The notes beneath the pieces are model-generated. The model was not told where the DNA came from and searched no databases. It was given only the letters and a program-made list of their open reading frames with translations. Shown here piece after piece: positions 34,801-46,800 of a stretch of 64,000 bases of DNA. The position numbers and the translations under genes were made by a program. How positions within the stretch are numbered: position 1 is the stretch's first letter; each line of letters opens with the position of its first letter. The stretch is from Montifringilla adamsi (lineage: Eukaryota > Chordata > Aves > Passeriformes > Passeridae): assembly GCA_017590115.1 (NCBI GenBank), contig JAGGNK010007115.1:1161796-1225795 (forward strand), in the 5' to 3' direction.

Positions 34801-37800
34801 CCAGGTGCCAGACACAGAGGATGCCACATGCTGTGCGCTGTGACCGTCAGTGTCACCTCAGGGTGATGTGGCCGTGCCACGCTTCCCTCATGGGTCCTGT
34901 GCAGTGCCCACCGGTGACAATCGTGTCACTGCCCCACTGACAGTGCTCGTGTGGCCCCTCAGCTTCGCAGGCTCACTCAGGGAATGTGTGCCTTGAAATA
35001 ATTCCTTTGTCCCCCTCGTTCAGGCCTGAGCCCCTCGTGGTACCTGCAGCACGTCATCGTGCGGGACCTGCAGAGCAGCAAGAGCTACTTCTTCCTGGTG
35101 AACGACTGGCTCTCGGTGGAGAGCGAGGACAACGATGGCCTGGTGGAGAGGGAGGTGTTTGCTGCCAGTGAGTGCCCCACATCCCCTGGCTCCTTCTCAC
35201 CCCTGTGCCTGGGCCCCTCCTTTTCTCCAGGCCTTTCCCAGCTCCCTCAGCCGCTCCTGGTGCTCCAGCCCCTTCCCCATCTCTGTTCCCTTCTCCGGAC
35301 ACGCTCCAGCCCCTCCAGCTCTTTCTTTTGTGAGGTTCCCAGAACTGACCCCAGATTGGAGGTTCCTCAGCAGTGCCCTGCACAGAGGACAGGCACTGCC
35401 CTGGGGTACAAGCCAGGTGCCATTGGCCTCTTGCCCACCTGGGCACAGCTGGGCTCACGTTCAGCTCCTATCCTTGCCAGATCCTTTTCTGCTGGGCAGT
35501 TTTTCCAGCCCCTCATCCTCAAACCTGGAGCACTGCACGGCGAGGGACCCTGTGGGTGGAGTGTGGGTACTCTGGAGTTTCTGGGATGGATTTGGCTGGC
35601 TCAGCGGGGTCGTGTCCCTTTGTCCCCAGGTGAGAGCGAGCTGAGGAGCTTCTGGCGGATCTTCGTGGCGGAGCTGCAGCGTGGCTTCTTCGAGAAGCAC
35701 GTGTGGCTGTCCCTGTGGGACCGCCCGCCCCGCTCCCGCTTCACCCGCGTCCAGAGGGCCACCTGCTGCTGCCTCCTCATCTTCCTCTTCCTCTGTGCCA
35801 ACGCTGTGTGGTACGGCGTGGTGGGCAGCGTCCACCTCAGGTGTGTGCATGGTAGTGTCCATCTCAGGTGTGCCCATGGTGTGGTGGGCAGTGTCCATCT
35901 CAGGTGTGTGAAGGGCATGGTGGGCAGTGTCCACCTCAGATGTGTTTGGTGTGGTGGGCAGTGTCCATCTCAGGTGTGTGAAGGGCATGGTGGGCAGTGT
36001 CCATCTCAGGTGTGCCCATGGCATGGTGGGCAGTGTCCATCTCAGGTGTGTTTGGTGTGGTGGGCAGTGTCCACCTCAGGTGTGCCCATGGCGTGGTGGG
36101 CAGTGTCCATCTCAGGTGTGTTTGGTGTGGTGGGCAGTGTCCACCTCAGGTGTGCCCATGGCGTGGTGGGCAGTGTCCACCTCAGGTGTGCCCATGGCGT
36201 GGTGGGCAGTGTCCATCTCAGGTGTGCCCATGGCATGGTGGGCAGTGTCCATCTCAGGTGTGCCCCCACCCAGTCCCACCCTGCTCAGGGCCCTCCTGCC
36301 TGTCCCCTTGGGGCAGGACACATCTTCCATCTGCTGGGAAGAGCTTCCTTGCTTGTGCCCTGGGTGTGCCCTCCCCATCCTGAGGAGTCTGGAACCAGCA
36401 CATGGACGATGGACGACCAAAACCAGCCTGATTTTGGTTTTCAGGCCCATTTCCTTCTCTGCACATCTGGAATTCCTGGTTGTGCGCTTTTGTCTCCTGC
36501 TTGCTTACCTGGCGACCCCAAATGCTCCTGCTGACACTCTCTGTGGTCCCCCTTGCCTCCCTGCAGCAACGTGGCCGTTTCCAGCCTGCTCCCTGTCAGC
36601 GTGGACACGGTGGCTGTTGGCCTGGTGTCCAGCCTGGTGGTTTACCCTCTCTACCTGGTCATTCTGTTTCTCTTCCGGATGGCTCGTGGCAAGGTAAGGG
36701 GTGGGGGATGGTTGCAGGCTGCTCAGGTGGGTGGAGGGCCACCTGCTGCTGCCTCCTCATCTTCCTCTTCCTCTGCGCCAACGCCGTGTGGTACGGCGTG
36801 GTGGGCAGCGTCCACCTCAGGTGGGTGCATGGTAGTGTCCATCTCAGGTGTGCCCATGGTGTGGTGGGCAGTGTCCATCTCAGGTGTGTGAAGGGCATGG
36901 TGGGCAGTGTCCATCTCAGGTGTGCCCATGGCATGGTGGGCAGTGTCCATCTCAGGTGTGTTTGGTGTGGTGGGCAGTGTCCACCTCAGGTGTGCCCATG
37001 GCGTGGTGGGCAGTGTCCATCTCAGGTGTGCCCATGGCGTGGTGGGCAGTGTCCATCTCAGGTGTGCCCATGGCATGGTGGGCAGTGTCCATCTCAGGTG
37101 TGCCCCCACCCAGTCCCACCCTGCTCAGGGCCCTCCTGCCTGTCCCCTTGGGGCAGGACACATCTTCCATCTGCTGGGAAGAGCTTCCTTGCTTGTGCCC
37201 TGGGTGTGCCCTCCCCATCCTGAGGAGTCTGGAACCAGCACATGGACGATGGACGACCAAAACCAGCCTGATTTTGGTTTTCAGGCCCATTTCCTTCTCT
37301 GCACATCTGGAATTCCTGGTTGTGCGCTTTTGTCTCCTGCTTGCTTACCTGGCGACCCCAAATGCTCCTGCTGACACTCTCTGTGGTCCCCCTTGCCTCC
37401 CTGCAGCAACGTGGCCGTTTCCAGCCTGCTCCCTGTCAGCGTGGACACGGTGGCTGTTGGCCTGGTGTCCAGCCTGGTGGTTTACCCTCTCTACCTGGTC
37501 ATTCTGTTTCTCTTCCGGATGGCTCGTGGCAAGGTAAGGGGTGGGGGATGGTTGCAGGCTGCTCAGGTGGGTGGGTGGCACCAGGTTTGCTTTTGGGATG
37601 CAGAATTCTGCCTGTCCTGGGACCCCACTCCTCCAGCTGGGCTCTGCACTTGCCCCCTGTGCTGCACCAGGGCCAGACCCTTCCCTGGCCTCTGCCCCCC
37701 TCCCTGAGCTCAGATCACTGCTGGCCTCTGTCAGTGCCCAGGCACCAAAAAGCAGATTTTAGAAGCTGTTTAGGCACTTCCTCCCTCAGGATTTCAGCGT

Positions 37801-40800
37801 GTGTGACAGGCACCCAAGTGGCCAAGGCAGGAGCCCAGGAGCTGCTCAGTGGAGCCTCTCTGATGTGTGCCCTGGGCACAGCTCAGCTGAGGCAGCTGGG
37901 CAGGGATTAGCTGGGGATTTACCGACTAGTTAAGCACAATTAGCAGCCCCATTAAGTACTGCAGCCAGCTGCTTGGGGACTGATGAGCAGCTAATGTGGC
38001 TGATGCTGCTGAGAGCACACAGGAAAAGCTTTCAGACTGGGGGCTTGTAGCTGGGACAGCCTGGGTGGCCCTGGTTGTGGCACGTGTGGCTACAGGTGTC
38101 TGGGAGGCAGAGGAGGATGGGCAGTGGCTGGTCTCAGTGGCAGTGTCACCTCTGTCCCTCCTGTGTGCCCTGCAGGTCTCCATCAGCCACACAGTGACTC
38201 ACTCAGACCAGCAGTCCCTGGAGATCGACAACTACCTGGACTCCTCCATCCTTGACAGCTCCTTCCCCACCTTCCCCGGGCTCCAGGCAGAGGTAACTGC
38301 TTCCCTCCCCGCAGCTGGGCAGGCTCCTGGAGGTGTGGGCCCAGGGATAAGAGCAGCTCAGTGACCCCTGATGTTGCCAGCCCCCTGCTCTGAGCAGGCA
38401 CAGAGCCGTGTCGTGCTCCTGACACTTCCCCTGTTCCCCACAGGCCTTCTCTGAGCAAACCAAAACAGATCTGTTCCTGGAGGACTCCAAGAGGTGAGTG
38501 GGTTTCTGGAGATGGAGCAAGCAGCACTTCAGGCTGTGCTTTGCTGGGCTGGGCTTGGCTCCCAGAGCTGTTTCTGCAGTCCCACAAGTTCCTTTCTCTG
38601 CTGCCCTCGTTCCTGACCGCCCCCATTCCTGTTTTCCCACAGCCTGGTGCCCTGGCCCTCCAGCGAGGCCCTGCTCAGCTGGCCAGACCTGCTGAGTGAC
38701 CCCTCCATCATGGGCAACACCATCCAGAAGCTGAAGAGAGGCCGGGCCAGCCGCCACCTGGGGCTGGAGACCCCGCTGGCCACCGAGGAGGACACCTTGT
38801 CCCTTGGCATCCACCAGGGACAGCCCCGCTACTTCTCAGCCTCAGGTGAGCCCTCCTGGCTCGGGCACAGCTGCTGCCATCACCACTGGCTGCGCTCTGG
38901 AGGGCAGGGCAGGAGGGTTGGGTCTGCTCAGTGGGGATTTCAGTCTGGAGAAACAGAAATCCTGGTGGGCAGCAGGCTGGGAGCCAGGAGAGGTGTGTTC
39001 CCATGGGAATGCTGCAAGCAACCAGCACTTCCTCACTGGTTTCAAAGCCACAGCCTGTTCCTGAGGCTCTGGAAGTGGCTGGAGAACTTGGCCTTCTGAG
39101 CCAGCAGTTCTCTGCCCAGCTCTGTGGCCAAGCTGGGAGAGACAGGAGATGGAGGACAGGGAGCAGGGGAGGGCTGTCCCAGGGACAAGGACATTGCTGT
39201 GATCCTCCTCCCCAGCTCCCCAGGTGGCTTAGCCATGTCCCAGGGACAAGGACATCGCTGTGATTCTCCTCCCCAGCTGCCCAGGTGGCTGAGCCATGCC
39301 CTGGCTGGTGCTGGGGGCTGAGCTCCTGCCAACACTGTCTGTGCTCTCTCTTTCCCAGATGAGGATCTGATCCGGCAGATCCTGGCAGATGGAGCCAGCG
39401 GCATCTCCCAGGACCTGGGGCCGTACATGAGGGCAGAAACAGATCTGATCTCAGGCCTGTGAGTGTCTGGGGAGCAGAGCCCCACGGGGCCAGAGCCTCC
39501 CTCACACCCAGCTGGGCTGAGCTGGCTCTGGGATGCTCTCACGGGTCACTCTGTCCCTGCTGGCCATGACTCCTGCAGCCCCCACAGCCACAGCTCCAGG
39601 AGGGCACTGCCACCCTGCCAGGAGCCACCTGGAGCATCCCCTAAAGCCACAGCTCTGTCTCCAGCAGTTTTGGGCGAAGTGCTGGGATGAGGGCTCCCTC
39701 CATGGCACTGATAGGAGGGAGAGGGGGATTCTGCCCAAATCTCTGTAGTGTGCTGGGCACCCCAAGCAGCACCCCCAGGGCTGGCAGCCCACCAGGCACT
39801 GCAGAGTGGCCAGCCAAGGGAGGGGAGGGACTGCCCATGAGACACACAGCAGTGTCTGTGCCTTGGGGACGTGTGTGATGTCCCAGCGCTGGTGCTGGCA
39901 CTGCAATTCATCCCCCTTGGTGCCAGCCTGCTGAGCACAGGGCCAGCAGTGGCACAGCTCTCAGCAGGCTCCCCCTGTGCCTGGCAGGTCCAGCGTGTTC
40001 GGGGAGAAGGTGGAGACTGTCATGATGCACAGGCTGAACGACAAAGGGCAGAGCGTGGCACCTCCTCCCAGGGAAGTGAGCAGATCAACCAAGTCCACCT
40101 GGACAGGTACCAGGGCTGTGCCAGGGGTGTGAGGGGACGGGGCCCACCCCACACTACAGCACTGTGGGGTAAATGGTAAATAAAACAGAAAAGGAGCCTT
40201 GGGAAGGGCTGCTCCCTGCCTGGGATATCACTGCTCCTGCCAGTTTCTCTTGGAGCTGGATCTCAGTAAGGCCTGGGCCAGCACTTGTGCTGTGGCAGTC
40301 CCTGCAGTGTCCCCTGGGGAGGCTCTGCTCCCTCCTCCCCCAGTTGCTCTGCTCCCTGCACCCTCTGCAGCCACCAGTGGTAGAAATGTGTGGGATGGTC
40401 CCAGTCTCTCCCAGGGCTGGATGGGTGCTGAGCCCACCCCCTGCTGCGCCCACGGGGACCTTTGCAGGGATGCTCACACTGCTCTCCCTCGTCCTCCTGC
40501 TGCTCCCAGTTGCAGACCAGACGTTCAGGAAGCGCCTGCTGCCGCCCTGGTGCTCCCTGCTGGCTCATGGCATCAGCCTCCTGCTCCTGGCCGCCGCCGC
40601 CGGCGTCTCCGTGTGGATCGGGGTGGGCTTCTCCTCCAGCGTGGCCCTCATGTGGCTCATCTCAGGGATATTCAGCTTTCTGGCATCGTTCCTGGTCTGG
40701 GAGCCCCTGAAGGTGAGCGTGGCATGAGTGCAGTAGCACAGACCTGTATGTGAGGTTAACTTGTCCAGCTGCTGATCATGGAATTGTTAAGGTGGGAAAA

Positions 40801-43800
40801 GCCCTTTAAAATGATCAAGTCCATCAGGCACCACCCCTGTGTTCTCCACTAAGCCATGTGCCCAAGTGCCACATCCATGTGGGTTTTGAACACTTCTAGC
40901 CATGGTGAATCCACCCCTGCCCTGGGCAGCCCCTTCCAATGCTTGACAACACCTTCCACAAAGAAACCGGGTCAGAGTGGACACTGAATGGTCTCTCCCA
41001 TCCCCAAATCCCTCAGGAAGGGTAGGATGTGGACACCAGCAGCAGTAGGAGAGGCAGGGCTGGTGGCACTTGGTTTTGAAGGTCCAGGTAGGAGCTGTGC
41101 CATGCTAGCTGTGCCAAGGGGCCCGTGGGAGCTGCTGGAAGAACCTTGGCACAGCTCCCTGCAGGCTCAGCACTCTCTCTGTGCCCCAGGTGCTGCTGGA
41201 AGCCCTCTATTTCTCCCTGGTTGCCAAGAGGCTGCACCCAGAGGAGGATGACACCTTGGTGGAGCAGCCCTGCGTGGAGCACGTGTCCGAGAGGATCAGC
41301 AAGGTCCGGCCCCCGCAGGGATTTGCCCTCTTCCAGGCCAAGGAGGAGGCCAGGAAGGTCAAACTGCTGCACAGGATGCTCAAGGTGGGACATCTCCTGC
41401 TGCCTGGTGCCCAGGGCTCACACACATCTGAGTGTGGGTCCCCCCAGTCTGGCTGGGGTGCCTGAATGCTTGGCTCCAGCTCTGCCTCAGTTTCTCAGCC
41501 TCTGGCTGTGATCCTGTTGCATGGCCATGGAGAGCACTGCTCTGCTGCAGGATTGGGGTCCAGCCCTTCCATGCAATCTCATTTTTACTCTCTGCTTCCC
41601 AGAATTTCCTCATCTACATGATGTTCTTGCTGGTGGTCCTGCTCACCAACTACGGCGACGCCTCCCGCACCAGCCGGGCCTTCCTCCTGCAGAGCTCCAT
41701 CAAACAGCAGCTGGGCAGCAACGACTTCCTGCTCATCAAGAGGTGCCTGCCAGCCCCTGGGGGGGTCAGGGGGGTCATCTCTTGGGCTTGTGCTCTCCAG
41801 TGAGAGGTTCCTTGGTGCCCGTGTGGAGCTGGGCACTCCACAGCAGTGAGCAGTCCTGTTTGTGGTTCTGCTGCTCCCCTGGAGAGCAGAGGGGCCTTTG
41901 GGGATTGAGAGGTTTAATTTCTCTGAGGTTTAGTGATTTCCCCAGTGGGAACGGGCTGTGGGAGCTGATGTTGATCTTTCTGGAGCTGCTCTAAAGCACA
42001 AGGGTTTCTCTGTCTCCAGATTTTACAGCCTCAAGTTGTAGCCATGAACAAGGTCACGAGAGCCAGAAATGACATTTTGGCCAGAGCCTGCCTTTTCTCA
42101 CTCTGCACATGAGTTTAACTGGATTCAATTTTCCCAGCTGATTTTCCACACCCCTGGGAGCTCCCAGCAGCCCAGTCTGTCACTGGGGTCACTGGGCTGA
42201 GGGTGTGTCCCTGCGGACCCCTGGGCTCTCTGTGCCCATCAGTGTGGCTTGTTCGTGCCCCAAAGTCCCCGGAACCTTGAGTCAGCAATCTCACACCTTC
42301 CCCCCTGCAGGTCGGATCAGTTCTGGGTGTGGATGTCTCAGGTGTTCCTCCCTTACCTGTACAACAACGGCTCTGGCCAGGAGAGCCACAGCACCACGCT
42401 GGGGACAGCGCGGCTGCGCCAGCTCCGCCTGCAGGGAGGTACGAGGCTCAAGGAGGGCAGGGACGGTGGCTCTGCTGCCACAGTGCCAGGTGACACTCCT
42501 GGAGGGATTAAACGGGCAGCTCTGGGTGCAGCTGGAGCTCAGGGGAGGCAGCACAGGTTGGGCAGGCAGGGGTTCTGCTCTGCAGAGATGAACTGGGGCG
42601 GTAGATCGTGGAATGCTGGAATGGTTTGGGCTGGGAGGGACCTTAAAGTCCATCCAGGGACACTTCCACTTCCTGGCCTTGGACACTTCAAGGGATCCAG
42701 GGGCAGCCACAGCTTCTCTGGGCAGCCTCCCCATGCTCACAGGGAAGGAATCCTCCCAATATCCCATCTAAGCCTGCCCTCTGGCAGTTTGAAGCCAGGG
42801 ATGTATCCAGGGACTGGAGTGCAGGTCCCCAATTACCCAAGGCCGGTTGGGATGTCTCTGTTCTCCTCCACTTGTACCCAGCTAATCCACTCTAACCTGG
42901 AGGCATATCATGACTCCTAAATTGGAGAGCTATTTTTATTATTAACATCCATCCTTTCTTGAATCCCTGACTTGTGCATGCCCATTCCCTCACCCTGGTG
43001 CACTGGTGGGGATGAGTGTGGAGGGGTTGGGAGGGAAGGTGAGCTCTGTGCTGGCTGTGCTGGGCTCACAGGGTGGTCTCATTGCAGCTGAGTGCCAGCA
43101 GAGTGCCCAGGACATCCTGCAGGGCATGGGCAGTGCCCAGAGGAGCTGCACTGACCAGCACAGCTTTGCCACTGCTGACTATGGAGTGGGCTGGGAGAGC
43201 ACAGCCAGGAACGGGACGGCGGCATGGGCACACTCAGCACCCGACCTGGCAGGGTAAGGGCTGCCCTGCCTGCTCCCACCCCTGCTCCTACCCCTGCTCC
43301 TCCTCCAGGGACCCTTACAGACCTCTCCAAGGCCTTTTCAAATGTCCTGGGTTGTTCCCAGCCCTCACCTCAGCCCCTGAGCCTGGCAAAGGGAGGATGG
43401 ACATGGCAATTCCAAATGGTCTGAGCAGCAGCGCCGTGCTGTCCTGGGGGTCAGGAACTGGGGTTCAACTCTGCTCCTTCCAGGGCACACACAGGGCAGG
43501 GGAGCCCAGCACCCCAGATTTCTGCTCAAGGGGTGACAGCAGGTTGTCCTGCACCCTGGGCAGGACATAAATGACACTTGGTTTCTTCTCTGGTGTGTCC
43601 CCAGAGGCATCATCTCCATGCAAGTGTGGGCCACCACAGGGCTTGGGGCTGTTCTGAGGTTGGGAGCACTGAGTTGGATCAATGCACCCCTGTAATCTGT
43701 CTTGTGAAATAAATCCTGAGGGGTAGGGTCTGCATTTGCACACTGGATCCTGGCCTGCCACACAGGAGAGCAGCCAGTGTCCTTCAGCCTCGCCCACGGC

Positions 43801-46800
43801 TCCTCTTCCTCTGCAGGATCTGGTACTGGGGTTACATCTCCTTCTACGACAGCAGTGGCTACGTGCAGGAGCTGGGCCCTTCCCTGGAGGAGAGCCGGGC
43901 TCAGCTGGAGTTCCTGCAGCAGCACACCTGGATCGACAACATGTGAGTGTGGCAGGCCAGAGGGACTGTCCTGCTGTCACCTGGGCCCCTCAGCAGTGCT
44001 GCTGGAGTGTCACAGGGGCACAGCATCCATGTCCCACCCAGCAGTGGCCCCGCAGCCGGTGCTGTCCCAGCCCCTGAGCTGCTGCTGTCCCCCTGCAGGA
44101 GCCGGGCAGTGTTTGTGGAGCTGCTGCAGTACAACCCCAGCGTGGACCTGCACGTGGCCCTCACCCTGCGCCTGGAGTTCCCTGGGGCTGGCCAGGCCAT
44201 CGCTGCTGTCACCATCAGCCCCTTCCCCCTGCTACGGCTCAGCGGGGGCGTCACCCTGCAGCTCCTGATGATGGTCAGTGTGACCCTCCCCTGCACCCCC
44301 TGCCCTCTGCTGGGGGGCTCTGGGGACCCTCACCCAGGCTGGTCACTGTGGACTCCAGCTGCTGTGCCTGAGGCCACTTGTCCCCACATCTGTCACCCTG
44401 CCTGGGTGTGGTGTCAGCAGAGCCCTCATCCCCTGGGCACTGCCACCTTGCCACAGGGGCACTGGGTGTGGGCACTGGGGGCCTTCAGGAGGGGTTGGGG
44501 GCTGCATGAGCAAGAAGGGCAGGGCAGGATGCAGGGGGTGCTCCAGGTGTGCAGTGGTGGAACTTGGCCTGGTTTGGGGGGGTTTTGTTGTCCTGGGGTG
44601 CTGCAGAGTCCCCACGTGCAGCACAGCAGTCAGGGCTTGTCCTCTCATCTCCTGATAACTTCTCCATTCCTCCTTTCCTGGTAACATCTCCATCACCTCT
44701 CCTGGTGTCCTGTCTGTTCCTCCCCAGGTGTTTCTCATGCTGTTTGTGGTTTACTTCGTGGTCTCAGAGTCTCTGGCCATCAAGAAGGAAGGCAGAGCCT
44801 ACTTCACCCTGTGGGGCAACTACCGCCAGTGGCTTTTCATCCTGCTCACCACGTGCACCGTGCTGGTGCACCTCAGCCAGGCCACCCTGGCTGACCAGCA
44901 GTGGCTCAGGTACCTCAGCAACCGCAGGGGCTTCACCAACTTCTACCAGGTGGCCTTCCTGAGCTCTGTCTTCAGCAGCCTGGCCGCGTCCCTCCTCTTC
45001 CTCCTGACCGTGCAGGTACGTTGGGCTGGGGGAGCAGCACGTGGGTGCTGGGTGCTTTGGCCCTGCTGTGCTGGTCATCCCTGCACAGCCCTGCCAGGGG
45101 AGGGGGTGGCAGGGAGGCCACCTGTGTCCCTGCTGAGCACTTTGGGTCTCTGAGACCTCTGTACCGTGATTCCCTTGGGGAATGCAGTTAGATGGTTCTG
45201 TCTGGAAGGAACCTGCAGGCTAGGGTGTTTGTGCTCTGCTGGGGTTTGGGTTTCTCGTGTTTGAGAGACCCATCCTGGGCTGGGGGTGTGTCTGTAACTC
45301 CCTCCTCTCCCCTCCCAGGCTGCCCAGCAGCTGCGCTTTGTCCGGCAGTGGTCAGTGTTTGGAAAGACCTTCCAGAAGTCCATGAAGGAGCTGCTGGCTG
45401 CGGGGGTGGCCTTCGCCCTCCTCCTCCTGGCCTATGCCCAGCTCGGCTTCCTGGTAAGCACCCCTGTCCCCCTCCCTGACAGAGGGGCTGCTGGTGGTCC
45501 TGCTGCCCCTTTTCCCTCACCCTGGCATGACATGAGCAAAGCCCCTGTGTCCCCTGGGCACTCTGTGCCCATCCTGCCACTGGCACCTTTGGCCAGGGGT
45601 TCTCCCTGTCCCAGCCCATTTGTGGGCCATCCCTCAGGGCCCTTGCGGGAGGGGATATTGAGGGTCAGGGGAACACTCTGCTGCTGCTCCCATCTCACAC
45701 ATCTCCTCTGTCCCTCCTCAGCTCTTCTCCTCCTCCTCCGAGTCCTTCCGCAGCGTGGGCAGCAGCCTCCTGCTGCTGCTGGCCCTCCTGCGGGGCAGCG
45801 CCAGCCTCCGGCCCTGCCTGCCCGAGGCCTCGGGGCTCTACTGCCTCTTCTGCACCTCCTACGTGGTGCTGGAGGCGTGGATCGTGCTGCGGCTGCTGGC
45901 GGTGGTGCTGATGCACAGCTACCGCGAGATGCACTTCGAGCTCTACCGGCCCGCCTTCGAGCCGCAGGACTACGAGATGGTCGAGCTGTTCGTGCGCAGG
46001 CTCAAGATGTGGATGGGCTTCAGCAAAGCCAAGGAGGTGAGGCCAGCCTGGGGGCTCTGTGAAGGGCCCAGTGGCACAAAGCATCACCCACGATCCTTAG
46101 CCTTTCCCTGCCTCTGACTGCTTCCTGGCCAGTGAGGGCTGAAGCAGTGACCACCTCTGGGAGCCCAAGAGAGATGGGGAATTGTACACGCATCAGCTGC
46201 CCATTCTCAGTCCCCTGTGGCTTTATCTGGGATCCAGCCCATGCCCGCCCCATACCAGGAATGGCTGGGAGCAGCTCTGGAGCTGTTTGGAGTGTTCCCC
46301 CTTCCCAGCTCCTGCCCTAACCCTGCCCTTTTCTCCTCTTCCCTCCCAGTTCCGGCACAAGGTGAGGTTCGAGGGGATGGAGCCGCTGCCCTCCCGAGAC
46401 TCCAGCGACTCCAAGTCCTTCCGTGGCCCCACTCCCAGCGCCGCCTCCGACAGCTCCAGGACCTCCACGTCCTCCAGCCAGCTGGACGGGCTGAGCCTCG
46501 TGCTGAGCGCCCGCGACAGCCTGGAGGTGGACGCTGACATCCAGCGCCTCCTCTCGCTCTTCGAGATGCTGCTGGCGCAGTTCGACCGCGTCAACCAGGT
46601 GACGGAGGACGTGTCCCGCATCGAGCACCTGCTCGAGTTCTCCCGCAGCCGCCGCGCCCGCCGGAGGCACCGCGGGCCCGAGGGGGGCCCGGGCAGCTCG
46701 GAGCAGGGCCCGTCCCTGGAGGTGCCGGACACGGAGCCGCTGTCCCCGCGCTGTGCCGGGGCCGTGCCCATGCCCGGCCGGCTGCTGCGGGCCAGCCGCG

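Noticed and set aside
35059..36534. 491-codon open frame that looks like a repeat-rich gene
   Set aside because: It is the end of PKD1 exon 28, intron 28, exon 29 and the minisatellite read through; only 35059-35167 and 35630-35840 are exonic.
35841..37097. CRISPR-like array of regular repeats
   Set aside because: Units are contiguous without unique spacers, in a vertebrate intron; it is a minisatellite.
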